NCBI GenBank assembly: GCA_001642005.1
Contig: LWCA01000697.1
Coordinates: forward strand, 1 to 20,173
Source: Intoshia linei
Lineage: Eukaryota; Orthonectida; Rhopaluridae
Length of the DNA: 20,173 bases
Direction: 5' to 3'
Made by a program: the position numbers and the translations under genes
Notes under the pieces: model-generated
Databases searched by the model: none
What the model saw: only the letters and a program-made list of their open reading frames with translations
What the model was told of the DNA's origin: nothing
In this document: positions 10,401 through 17,631 of the stretch, piece by piece
Numbering within the stretch: position 1 is the first letter of the stretch
Layout of the letters: the number at the start of each line of letters is the position of its first letter

Positions 10401-13013
10401 ATTATAATGCACTACAGCCAGTTGTTCCATAATATGGTTACTACTCCAATGGTTTCATAACTGTACACCTGGTATCCGTTAGACTCAAATAAAATATAAA
10501 CAAAAAATTTATTTACTTTTGTTTATTTTTATAGGAGAATTGTTAATATTTATTAAAGTCTCCAGATGTTAGTCATTTCATTCATTTTTCCAATTTGAGC
10601 ATTTAAAACAATTAATTTTTCAAATATGTTAATAGGAGGTTGGAATTAAACCATAAAAATTATTTAAAATACAACAAATTAATTGGATTAAGAAAAATTA
10701 TTGCAATTTATTGGTTTTTTGTAAAATTCGCATTATTAATAGTTTATTTACATGCTAATTTCATTTCCATTATTTTCAACTCTGATCATAACTTTTAATT
10801 GTATCAAATGTAAAAGGTAACTCCAGATCAGTAATGATGTACCTGGGTATATGACATTATTCGTCGTTTGCGAATTTTTTCTCAGAAAATAATCATAATT
10901 TCATTACATTTCGAGATTTAAAGTTCACCGAGGATTGTATGTGCGATAGCCGTCAAATTTTCAATTTTATACCCAGTCTTGTTTCATACATCTTCAATTT
11001 TATCAATTAATGGTTCTGAAAAATCAAAAATGCACACAGCCATCAGAAAAGGTAGACACGTATAAAATTTACTTATTATTCTCAAGTATGATGGATAGGT
11101 AGGTAGGCTGGAATGCTAAAAATGTTTTAGTATTTCAAACATAAAATTTTACCTTTGACATTCTCAAAAAGAAAAACACAATTATAACAGTTATACAGTC
11201 ATTAGTTACTAATGAATGGCATATTGCTTTAATAATCTAAGTCTGCTATTTTTAATTTAAGAATTAATTAAATATTTTTCAAACATGATTCATCATCATG
11301 ACTCATGAATCAAAATAAATTGGAAAATTGAAATAGTAAAATTAGTTCAGCAGTTTCTAAACGCCGATCAGCGGATCAGTACCGGTACTTGAAGTAATTT
11401 TACTGGTCCGTAGAAATTTTTTTTGAAAATTGAAATAGTCACACCTCCCAATACTGCCCATCCTCAATATTACCTTTATATTTCAATTTTATAACAAGAA
11501 ATATAATATCAATTTATAATAAAGAAAATTTCTCATTACGGTTAAACTCTCAAGTTTAAAGTATTTTAAAAAAAATTTCAAAAAATTTAAACAGTTATTT
11601 ATTTTTTAATTTTATTATTTAAATTTAATATAAATTAAATCCTTAAATTAAAATCATAAATATTTTAATATGAACTGTTATTATAGAAATTATTAATCCA
11701 ATTTTAATTATAACTTATAAACTTATAAACCCCAATTAAATTTACAAACAAATACATGCACATTAAAAAACGGACTTCATTCTATCATTATTTTACTACA
11801 GTGAAATCCGCTTATACGAGAAACCGGTTATAAGAAACGTCCGGATATAAAAACCAAGATCCGCTTATAGTGGACAGGCAATTTGTTTTTTAAAATGAAT
11901 ATTTAAGATTTTTTTAAAATAAATAAACCCTAAAACCTAAACTTATAAGCTCTCTTGCGTCTCTTATAAGCGGATTCCACTGTATATGAAAACTTAGTAA
12001 TACATAGTAACTGTATCCATGATCTATTTGCTACAACGTTATACTTTCAATAACGCCATAAATATCGAAAAACCAAAATGGCGGTAGTGAGAGGTCTGAC
12101 TGTAGAATAAATATAATAAATAAATTTATATTATAATATTCGATAATTATCGTATTTTCTTAAATTTTTTTTAGTTATTTCTTTTTAGTGGTACGTGCGA
12201 AATTGCATAGTAAATTTCCTATCGTGGTGACAAAATGTGAAAACTCCTGAATTAGTTGAATCATGCAGATTAATTTTGAAAAATCTGTACTTATTTACAT
12301 CTTTATAGCTCTGGGTTTCGACTAGTGCAGGCTATCAATAAAAATGTTTCTATAAATTTATCTATTCTTATTCTATTTACTTATATCTATTTATATTGTT
12401 ACTATTTTTTTAAATCAAAATGTTTTATCAATTAATTTTGAGAAAAAGTTAGAGATTCTTTCAAAACAGAGGACGATAAATTATCATAAGATACATTAAT
12501 ATTATTTTTTGTTGATTGCCACCCTAGTTTCAAACTATGTAACGTTAAAATTTGAATATATTGAATTTACACTACAAAAGTGTTTCTAAAAGTTAATATG
12601 GACCCTTTGCTGATACCTATGTTCATAGAAACTACCATAATCTTTTAATGATGTGATTAAATTCATGCGGTAATAAATGAATCTATTTTTATATAAAATA
12701 TAACATGATAATGGATTACACTCTTGATTTGATCCAAATTGCCCCAATAGTAAAATCTGTTCTTTTTTCGATTGGCAAAGTCTATTTTTAATGACATCCA
12801 ATTTATTTTTCCTAAAAATAATTAAAATTGCTCAAAACAGTTTTTACATAAGGTCATTAAAAGTTTTTTCCATATTAATATCAATTTCATCGTCTTTCAT
12901 TAAAACGACAATCGAATCGTCACTTATACACTAGAAATAAATGTATTTAAGGCAACTAATTGTACTTTTATATTTTCTTCGCCCATTAGCGTCCTTCGCA
13001 TTTTAGTATCCAT
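730..13013 (-). CDS. MYO1D-like: Diverged class I myosin (MYO1D/Myo31DF type) with degenerate ATPase motor, multi-exon
   Basis: Class I myosins are single-headed actin motors with a membrane-binding TH1 tail. Exons (high to low): 12966-13013, 12848-12930, 12720-12811, 9564-9647, 9482-9528, 9336-9396, 9234-9247, 9086-9170, 8944-9038, 8714-8834, 8433-8524, 8302-8388, 8132-8212, 8026-8091, 7752-7967, 7570-7675, 5465-5530, 3733-4585, 3530-3698, 2616-2677, 1320-1445, 938-1246, 730-900. Exons 1-16 join in phase throughout (1378 nt, 459 codons). Motor landmarks occur in family order, among them FDIFYHII for the FHxFYQLL strand, HYFGFND for the xVLGFS segment and FKITIVHNISKVDY for the F.I.HYAG.V.Y strand. 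The catalytic motifs are lost. The total is about 1,040 residues plus an unresolved piece between 5530 and 7570. The tail matches MYO1D best. The start is the first ATG before exon 1; the N-terminus is roughly 80-100 residues shorter than usual. I am confident of the myosin homology, less so of the 3' joins. Confidence 0.85.
1446..2615. other. Myosin-like intron, no other gene seen
   Basis: The intron between the 2616-2677 and 1320-1445 exons. It contains TATA-rich simple sequence (about 2265-2325, GGGTATATAGGG-like) and nothing else recognisable. Confidence 0.5.
2616..2677 (-). CDS. MYO1D-like: Last insertion exon of the myosin-like gene (possible alternative end)
   Basis: The acceptor TTCTAG at 2678 delivers AG to the phase-1 G of the exon ending at 3530, giving Glu and EISTTQDEIKQVEINEEASAE. 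The exon can end at the donor GAG|GTTAAT in phase 0, which fits the phase-0 exon starting at 1445. Alternatively the frame reads on three codons to a TAA at 2607-2609. Both ends are possible, and the choice decides whether the tail exons belong to the same protein. I favour splicing because the downstream exons are a myosin tail in the correct phase. Confidence 0.6.
2778..3004. repeat. Dispersed repeat, copy B
   Basis: Positions 2778-2932 match 6382-6532 in inverse orientation at roughly 85-90 percent by eye (shared core CAATCCGAATAAGTGACGAC). Positions 2945-3004 match 1-60 in direct orientation (shared core AATCTACGCATTCCCGGTGA). The two parts join here, so this is the most complete copy of the family in the window. 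It lies in a myosin-like intron. No coding frame is present. Confidence 0.75.
3370..3387. repeat. Perfect GC-rich hairpin
   Basis: GGGGTCCG-TT-CGGACCCC is an 8-bp perfect stem with a 2-bp loop in an otherwise AT-rich myosin-like intron. It may be part of a transposon end; no partner was found. Confidence 0.45.
3530..4585 (-). CDS. MYO1D-like: Myosin-like SH1-helix remnant running into a large acidic, Ser-rich insertion
   Basis: Two exons (3733-4585, 3530-3698) are joined in phase 0 across a 34-nt intron. The first residues (SPTGLRNVNVNVRKS) resemble the myosin 'LGLLENVRVRRAGF' segment, but no converter or IQ motif follows. Instead comes about 320 residues rich in Glu, Asn, Lys and Ser, including a run of eight Ser, an EEEE stretch and predicted charged helices. 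Four motifs of the form (I/V)-E-I-I occur at genome positions near 4125, 4040, 3978 and 3648, with a fifth (VEIN) in the next exon near 2641. This shape fits the SUMO-interacting-motif consensus, though that is inference. FELI and FEMI in 3530-3698 also fit the LC3-interacting core. An alternative reading is a separate gene starting at the ATG near 4458. Confidence 0.7.
5465..5530 (-). CDS. MYO1D-like: Myosin-like exon covering the actin-contact 'CIKPN' segment
   Basis: The minus strand reads LKDFLLCTIRPTPLTYFSI, which lines up with the invariant myosin stretch 'PHFVRCIKPN..K'. It is bounded by AATAG at the 5' side and a GTATTT donor. It ends in phase 2 (AC), and the next exon at 4585 supplies A, giving Thr and an intact frame. 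The incoming side is unresolved: the acceptor at 5531 needs phase 2, while a possible internal acceptor at 5518 needs phase 0. One or more exons between this and 7570 are therefore still missing. Confidence 0.6.
5587..5942. mobile_element. MITE with perfect 16-bp terminal inverted repeats
   Basis: The left end TATATGTTACAGGCAA (5587-5602) is exactly repeated in inverse at 5927-5942. Inside the ends, AATTTGAAxAxTTG-like sequence recurs, and the CAGGCAA/TTGCCTG core appears again near 5620 and 5635, so the element has subterminal repeats. It is about 356 bp long with no coding frame. The target duplication is unclear because the flanks are runs of TA. It lies in the intron upstream of the 5465-5530 exon. 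Confidence 0.7.
6382..6532. repeat. Dispersed repeat, copy C (inverted relative to copy B)
   Basis: Contains GTCGTCACTTATTCGGATTG and the flanking TTTTCGGAC and TAGTATTCATA-type blocks of copy B in reverse complement. Similarity stops near 6382, so the part shared by copies A and B is missing. Together with copy B it brackets about 3.4 kb containing the insertion exons of the myosin-like gene. Confidence 0.75.
7296..7518. repeat. Long hairpin made of tandem units of about 21 bp
   Basis: The left arm (7296-7386) holds three units of the form TAGTCATGTTTGTATTTGAT. The right arm (7411-7518) holds four such units in inverse orientation, ending in the complement of the outer flank (TAGATTTTCTCTATTT against AAATAGAGAACATCTA). 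The loop (7387-7410) is short. It lies in the intron after myosin-like exon 16, so the pre-mRNA could fold into a long, imperfect double strand. The frame it leaves open on the minus strand is only a by-product of the repeat. Confidence 0.85.
7570..8212 (-). CDS. MYO1D-like: Myosin-like exons 13-16: lost switch II, relay region and lower 50 kDa domain
   Basis: Exons lie at 8132-8212, 8026-8091, 7752-7967 and 7570-7675. Exon 13 reads CLSICNSPGF where myosins have 'IGVLDIxGFE', so the switch II aspartate and glutamate are lost; PGF remains. Exon 14 (FMEYIMNYQFEKLVQNYY) matches 'SFEQLCINYxNEKLQQxF'. Exon 15 is the longest of the group and ends in FKITIVHNISK. Exon 16 continues VDYKLDHFCDSN and ends ILKSSKNDHISQL, matching 'V.Y...GF..KN' and 'LLxSSxN.L...LF'. 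The intron between exons 13 and 14 is 40 nt. Exon 16 ends in phase 1 at a GTATGT donor, and its partner exon is uncertain. Confidence 0.85.
8302..9038 (-). CDS. MYO1D-like: Myosin-like exons 9-12: central motor (upper 50 kDa) helices
   Basis: Exons lie at 8944-9038, 8714-8834, 8433-8524 and 8302-8388 and are joined in phases 0, 1 and 0. Exon 10 (ESLHYFGFNDGNVRNILHCL, then STILNMTN) is the clearest match, to the family segment 'AMxVLGFSEEE...I..ILAAILHLGN'. Exon 11 (MHLGLSEENILKIIK) matches the 'A.LLG...E.L..AL' segment. Exon 12 (ARDQICHYIYNCVLDSIFNGIN) matches 'ARDALAKALYSRLFDWLVxRIN'. Hydrophobic spacing is kept while most surface residues differ, as expected of a structure that still folds. 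Confidence 0.85.
9086..9647 (-). CDS. MYO1D-like: Myosin-like exons 4-8: switch I region and FHxFYQLL strand, with a 14-nt microexon
   Basis: Exons lie at 9564-9647, 9482-9528, 9336-9396, 9234-9247 and 9086-9170. Exon 4 (YMQTCIKYLT) matches the helix after the P-loop. Exon 5 carries SNETDRNINQ where the family has switch I NDNSSRFGK, so the conserved Ser and Arg residues are gone. Exon 6 (MYNEDKPIS) matches the strand pair after switch I. Exon 7 is only 14 nt, flanked by TTTTTTAG and GTAAAT; it converts phase 1 to phase 0 and is needed to keep the frame. Exon 8 contains NNANFDIFYHII, equivalent to the family's GERxFHxFYQLL. The alignment around exon 7 is nearly gap-free, which supports it. 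Confidence 0.83.
10001..10335. mobile_element. Probable short hAT-type non-autonomous element
   Basis: The right end, read inwards, is CAGTGGTTCCCAAACTTTTC, a very typical hAT terminus. About 335 bp to the left, AATAGTGTTTTCCAAATGCT is an imperfect match facing the other way. GTGTCACGAC and GGGTGACAC lie inside as a pair of subterminal motifs. No 8-bp target duplication is evident, so the left boundary is approximate. It lies in the third intron of the myosin-like gene. Confidence 0.45.
11348..11440. mobile_element. Possible hAT-end fragment with a 12-bp palindrome
   Basis: CAGCAGTTTCTAAACGCCGA resembles a hAT terminus, and it is followed by the perfect palindrome AGTACCGGTACT (11378-11389) and a GGTCCG motif, an arrangement seen at ends of some hAT elements. 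A matching second end was not found. This is a weak call. Confidence 0.25.
11799..11982. mobile_element. Pogo/Tigger-type MITE with TA target duplication
   Basis: The element starts CAGTGAAATCCGCTTATA and ends TATAAGCGGATTCCACTG, inverted repeats of about 19 bp differing mainly at one position. It is flanked on both sides by TA (11797-11798 and 11983-11984), the target duplication of the Tc1/mariner/pogo superfamily. At 184 bp it has no coding capacity. Further copies of the end sequence inside (TCCGCTTATAGTGGACA and its neighbour TATAAGAAACGTCC) suggest subterminal repeats. It lies in the large third intron of the myosin-like gene. Confidence 0.8.
12720..13013 (-). CDS. MYO1D-like: Myosin-like exons 1-3: start codon and degenerate P-loop
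   Basis: Three exons (12966-13013, 12848-12930, 12720-12811) are separated by introns of 35 and 36 nt and join in phases 0 and 2. The ATG at 13011-13013 opens a short acidic leader. Exon 3 reads SKKEQILLLGQFGSNQE, which lines up with the family's 'xxxQ.I.I.GESGAGKTE'. The Walker A lysine and threonine are therefore replaced (GQFGSNQE at about residues 67-74). The donor after GAG-T (GTAATC) leaves phase 1, which matches the acceptor at 9648. The usual SH3-like subdomain and first part of the head are absent unless an upstream exon was missed. Confidence 0.82.
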
Positions 13014-14172
13014 ATTATAAAAATAAATAATAAACTATATAAACATTAAATAGTTTTACAAATATAAAATGCCTGCATTTCACTAGAAATTAGCACCTGT
13101 TTCTATATAATCAATGTTTAAGTTTCTCAAAGTAATATCAACATTGATAGGACAAAAATTAAAATTATTTTTAACCTTCACAATAAATTTGACATTGCAA
13201 AAATTGGCATCTTATTATTGAAGTTTACTTTTATATGTAAAAATATTAACTTAATTAACTACACACTTTCACAATAAATTTAAATCTATTTGAATTGATT
13301 TCAATTTATGATACATTTTGTATTTAAATCAATTTAGCAATTGTATTTTATCAGAATATATATATTCAAAAGTTTAAACTTTAATTCTAGATATTTTTTC
13401 CGTCAGGAATCATGAAAAATATTAAACCAAAATCAACATTTCCTAATAAAATGTAGATTAAATATTCCATTTAGGTACGATAGCGATAATATCATTACAC
13501 ACAGTAATCATAAAAATACTAGAAAATAATTTTAACATGTTCCAATGTTTTAAAATAGAAATTAATAGTAGAATTTATACGTATTGAACGGGTATTTATA
13601 AAACAGATAAAATCGCTGCGATATAAATTTTTGGTAAAAGGGTAAATGAAGAAGTATCACAAAATACATATATTGAAATAATTTATATAAATTAGGAATA
13701 GACAAAGTGCGGTAATTACCATTGTGAAAAGTCATTGATTTAGATTACGAACTTGGTAATTAGACTGGAAGGAAAGGCCGGACATGAAATCGTTACACAA
13801 TTAAAAAAAAAATCAAAGAATATGACACAAATATATTTATTTATTATTAATTAATGATTAGCAAATAAAATTAACTTATTTAAATAAACCTTAACGAACT
13901 ATATATGATACCACTCCTCGAAATTTATGTTTTGAGAACTTAGTCTTCACCACTTTGGCAACAGACCCAGAAATACAAAAAAAAACATCGTCTTAGAAGC
14001 CTAGATTTTGGAAATAATTCCTGTATCCGTTCAGCTTACTAGAACGAAACTTCCTTAAAAATTATTGATTCATATTATATGACGAGAAAATTTATCTATC
14101 ATATATCTTATTTATCATCTACAGAGTTGTCCACTTATATATGCATTTCTGTTCATTTATATATCCACTTTT
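13014..14172. other. Non-coding, upstream of the myosin-like gene
   Basis: AT-rich sequence with several TATA-like stretches on the minus strand near 13040-13060 but no decisive promoter. If the myosin-like protein has its usual N-terminal subdomain, its exons should lie here; I found none. Confidence 0.45.
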
Positions 14173-14455
14173 GGAATTTTTAGATTATTTTTTTAACAAA
14201 AATAAAAGTGAGAGGTTTTTAAGATTTTTTTAATCAAAAACTTTAAGGGGAATTTTCAGATTATATTTTTTACCAAACATTAAAGGTATGGGTTATTAAA
14301 GTTTTTTTAGCCTAACCCTTGAAGATGAATTTTCAAATTATTTTTTAACTAAATCTTAAAGGGCCTCCGGTCCTTTGCTTAACCGAGGGCCACGAAGTGG
14401 CTTAAGACGGAAGTGCCTTGAAGGGGGATTTTTAGATTATTTTTAATTTTAATTA
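14173..14455. repeat. Imperfect tandem repeat, unit about 76 bp
   Basis: A block like GGAATTTTTAGATTATTTTT recurs at about 14173, 14250, 14327 and 14426, each followed by a TTTAAC or TTTACC stretch and an AAGG element. Spacings are about 76, 77 and 99 bp. The last spacing is longer because of a GC-rich insert (14360-14420, CCGAGGGCCACGAAGTGGC). No gene is seen in it. Confidence 0.55.
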
Positions 14456-14978
14456 ACATTAGTAGCTTTTTTGAATTAGTATTTAACCTTGTTATATACC
14501 CTTTTCAAATAAATCTATTTATTATTATCTTTCAAGTATATTCCTTTATTTGGTTCATTATAGATTCCATGATACGATAAATAAAGGAACAATACACAGC
14601 AATGGGAATTTCTTTTATTTATGAATATGCGTTTAATTTTACATTTTGAACTTTTCACAACAAACAAAAATTAATCAGTATACAATACTTAGTTTTCAGC
14701 AATAGCTATATTTTTAATAATTAATCTTAAAATAATATAAATTAAATTCATGAGTAAAAAAACAATAGCAAATACTGTCTATTTTTAACGGTCATATACT
14801 TGAATGTAATTGGATAAGTTATTTCCAACATTTGATACTAAATTTCAACATAATTTTTTATATTATACTAATCTTTCAAGTATAAACAATCCAATTAAAC
14901 TGCAATCTCATTGTCTAAATTTGGACAATAAATATAAATTTTCTTGTTATACATTGGATGTTTTTCAAACACGACTAT

Positions 14979-14995
14979 GGCACGTATCACGTGCC
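14979..14995. promoter_or_regulatory. Perfect inverted repeat containing a CACGTG E-box
   Basis: GGCACGT-ATC-ACGTGCC is a 7-bp perfect inverted repeat with a 3-bp spacer. Its right half includes TCACGTG, the core bound by Max-type and MITF/TFEB-type bHLH-zip factors. It sits about 105 bp upstream of the ATG of the ORF at 15096. Its GC content stands out from the AT-rich surroundings. That it works as a promoter site is inference. Confidence 0.35.
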
Positions 14996-15095
14996 AGTAG
15001 TGTATCATTGACATAAAGATTGAACGCTTGAAAATCATTCTTTCAAATATTTCGAACGAGCAACATTAAATTTAATAAAAATACTAATTATTAAA

Positions 15096-15455
15096 ATGGA
15101 CGAAAATTATATGATAAATATGCAAAACCATATAATAACATCATTGTATGGCCACTACAAGACTGCAAAGGTGCAACTGATAGATCAATCAGAAACAATC
15201 GAAAAAGAAACGATTAATATGAACAACTATCAAAATTTTATGACAATAAACTCTGATAAAATCAAAAATTGTACATTGTACATAAATAGTGCCACTCGTT
15301 TGGATGGTAATGTCAATAAGAAAAGATACTTGAATCAATGGCTGGAAAGCACGGTAGAAGAACACCTGCGAAAATGCCAAGAAACTAAAAAATTGAAAAA
15401 AGATGAAGACACACAAATAACTAACCATTCGATCGAGAAAATACTTAAAATGTGA
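15096..15455 (+). CDS. Unrecognised single-exon ORF, 119 residues
   Basis: This is the longest plus-strand frame with an ATG outside the transposons. The protein is polar, with one Cys pair far apart (CTLY and RKCQE), a likely helical charged C-terminus (EEHLRKCQETKKLKKDED) and no signal peptide or membrane segment. I do not recognise a family. The start follows 'ttattaaaATGG', a fair animal context. An AATAAA lies at 15485-15490, 30 nt after the TGA, and a CACGTG palindrome about 105 bp before the ATG. It stands alone on this strand between the myosin-like and VPS29-like genes. It may be a small gene or the first or last exon of a longer one. The frame antisense to it (15189-15485) is hydrophobic and has no supporting signals. 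Confidence 0.5.
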   Translation: MDENYMINMQNHIITSLYGHYKTAKVQLIDQSETIEKETINMNNYQNFMTINSDKIKNCTLYINSATRLDGNVNKKRYLNQWLESTVEEHLRKCQETKKLKKDEDTQITNHSIEKILKM

Positions 15456-15644
15456 ACGTTCAATTTGACAAGATAATTCAATCAAATAAATTCATCAATT
15501 ACTCACTATTATGATAATAATAAAACAATCAGACAACTCATACATAAATCAAAAATTAACACATTTGTCTTAATTTTTTATAAATAAATTATTACAGTAA
15601 ATACATTGTACTTTTCTTCTGGGTCATTCATTCATTTCTTCAAA

Positions 15645-15763
15645 TTAACTGCGCTTTTTTTTGTGGTAATGGTTAGTCATGGGTGTATAAAGGTGGTCGT
15701 CTGGTGAAGTAAGATATGGTGAATATGATAGGTTCTGTAATATTTCAGATGTAAGTTCCTCAA
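15645..15763 (-). pseudogene. Mariner transposase C-terminal relic
   Basis: The minus strand reads VEELTSEILQNLSYSPYLTS followed by PDDHLYTPMTNHYHKKK and a stop. This matches the mariner block 'LxELGWxLLPHPPYSPDLAPSDYHLFxxLxxxLxGK' that holds the third catalytic Asp. Only this short piece is recognisable; nothing on either side continues the frame. It is older than the copy at the right edge and of a different mariner subgroup. Confidence 0.5.
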
Positions 15764-16080
15764 CCACACACGAGTCTTTTTAGAAATATGAGGTTTGGCA
15801 TGTTGAAATATTTTTTAAACCTTACTGAACATTTTAAGCATTTTATTTGGTTTATATTGGTTTAATTTTTCTAATTTTTGACAATATTTATTCGAATGAA
15901 TAGTTTTATTTTTAAAGTATTTTTTAGACTATAACTATACTTGTGAAAATATTACCTAAAAATATATATTCTTAGTGTGAATGTATCCCTTGAAATGATA
16001 TTGAAATTTCTAAAACACGCCATAATATTAATGAAAATACTTTATACGAAATTGAGCCTTTATTTAAAAAATACATTTAA

Positions 16081-17365
16081 CTACCTGAAAACCAATTTTT
16101 CAGTATCAACAAGTCCATCTTTATATCGGTATAGGTAAGCAGTCATATTTGTTTCCGTTTTTTTTGTAGCAGCTATATCCAGTAGTATGAAAGAAGCAAT
16201 TACAGTCTTGCTAAAAATAGTAAAATTAAAATTAGTAAATTAACTTTAATAAGATATTTTCAGTATTGCTAAAATTTTAATAGGGGTAAACCTTACGTCA
16301 CTTATTAATCATAGTCAACTTTTGAAGAAAAACTATTCGATCCAATGAACTCACTAAACTAAACCATTACATCTGTAATGGCGGGGGGCAAGGTACAGAA
16401 AGAATATGAATTTATTCAACACGAGCCAACTACTGACGCTCACAAGAAAATCGTATTTCATGTGTGTAGTTGCATGTTACAATCCCAATCTCGGTGAGGC
16501 TAAACGTATTTAGCATTCCTCTCGGAAAAGTTAAATATACCCGATGACCAAGGTTAAACAATCCATTCAAGAATTAAACAATTGACTTCTATTTTATAAT
16601 AATTCAATAATAAAAATTAATAAAGAACGTGAAACAGAATCATAACTTTTTTAATTTGTTAAATTTTTCCATGAAATAGAAAATAATTTTAATTTCTCGG
16701 GACCCGGTTGAGAAACGTCTCATCCAGAGTAAAAATTAAGCAGGACATAAGGTATATAAAATTTATTTTCTAATTCAATAAAATAGGTCAAAATAAAATA
16801 CAATTAGACTAACTATAAAGTACCCATTCAAAAAAGAAGTCCCAGTAGCTGAACCAGGATTTAAATAAATCTTTCCATGTGAAGTGTAGGCGTAACATTC
16901 AGTATTATTTCCCGTTATAACCACATCACAGTCCATGTCAACATTCATTAGTTTAATTTCCATGCAATTATTAACAGGACATGTATTATGACCGTGAAAT
17001 ATTCCGAATTTAAGTCCTTGAATTGTAGTTACAAGACTATCGCTTATGGATGGAAGCCTCTACAAAAACGCAATTATATATATATTTATAAAGTCAGGAT
17101 TTCCAATTTTTAAAATGATTACATAAACTAGAGAGTCGTAATCACCAAATGAACCACACAAATTGAGATTAACTCTTCTGAGATCATTCAGAGTGGATTC
17201 AGAGCAAAAATTTCCAGTACATATGATACGATTAATTTTTTTTGATTTCAACAGTCCCTTAAAAGCTAAAGGTATATCTGTTGTAAGCAACGGTATGTTG
17301 AAATCACCGATAACCAGAATAAACTAAATTAATATTTTAAATTTTTAAAACGCTCAACCAACCAT
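16081..17365 (-). CDS. VPS29-like: VPS29-like retromer subunit with degraded metal site
   Basis: VPS29 is the metallophosphoesterase-fold subunit of retromer, which recycles endosomal cargo. Exons lie at 17363-17365 (ATG only, inferred), 17123-17323, 16824-17059 and 16081-16210; the phases agree (0, 0, 2). Recognisable blocks in order are FILVIGDFNIP, INRIICTGNFC, LKFGIFHGHN, GKIYLNPGSATG and IASFILLDIAA. The length, about 189 residues, is that of the family. An intron directly after the Met codon is 39 nt and gives exactly the family's N-terminal spacing. Metal ligands: the GD aspartate, the N of CTGN and the H of HGH are kept. The H of GDLH is N, the D of RGD is S, and the SGHTH pair has become TGNNT. 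An AATAAA on the minus strand lies at 16059-16064, 17 nt past the stop. Confidence 0.9.
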
Positions 17366-17631
17366 TTCATGCGACAAACTTTATTTAATATTTAAGAATG
17401 AAAAAAGTAGTTCCAAGTAATTAAAATTAGTATTGTTACAAAATTTAGATAAATTTTAATTGAATCACTACAAAATATTAAATATTTGATGAGTAGTCTT
17501 GGTATTGGGTCCAATTTTTATTGTTGGATGCATAATAATTAAATTAAAACTAATTTTTGTTTAAAAACGTGATTTATCAAATTTATTGCTACTACAAGTA
17601 GGTGACATTGTATAATGAATATGGTAGATTA

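Larger units (their letters stand above)
9648..12719. other. Large myosin-like intron 3 with transposon insertions
   Basis: This 3,072-nt intron starts at GTAATC and ends TTTTTAG; the phase-1 codon T|TA is completed across it. Unlike most other introns here it holds a hAT-type element (10001-10335), a possible hAT end (11348) and a pogo-type MITE (11799-11982). The open frame at 9772-10002 has no family match or splice signals and is treated as chance. Confidence 0.7.

Noticed and set aside
12586-12719. Continuation of the P-loop exon frame to a stop
   Set aside because: The exon ends at the GTAATC donor at 12719. The rest has no myosin similarity, while splicing to 9647 restores it exactly.
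14810-15016. Plus-strand frame of 68 codons
   Set aside because: It has no ATG at its start (TTG), no family resemblance, and it ends before the better ORF at 15096.
15189-15485. Hydrophobic minus-strand frame of 98 codons
   Set aside because: Shadow of the 15096-15455 ORF; its composition follows from the complementary strand.
16370-16500. GC-richer block with a 39-codon ATG frame in a VPS29-like intron
   Set aside because: Short, no family recognised, and no supporting signals; probably a transposon or retrocopy fragment.
16690-16750. Sequence reminiscent of 5S rRNA (CTCATCC..., AATTAAGCAG)
   Set aside because: Only a short partial resemblance, with no full 5S structure or SINE tail; too weak to call.
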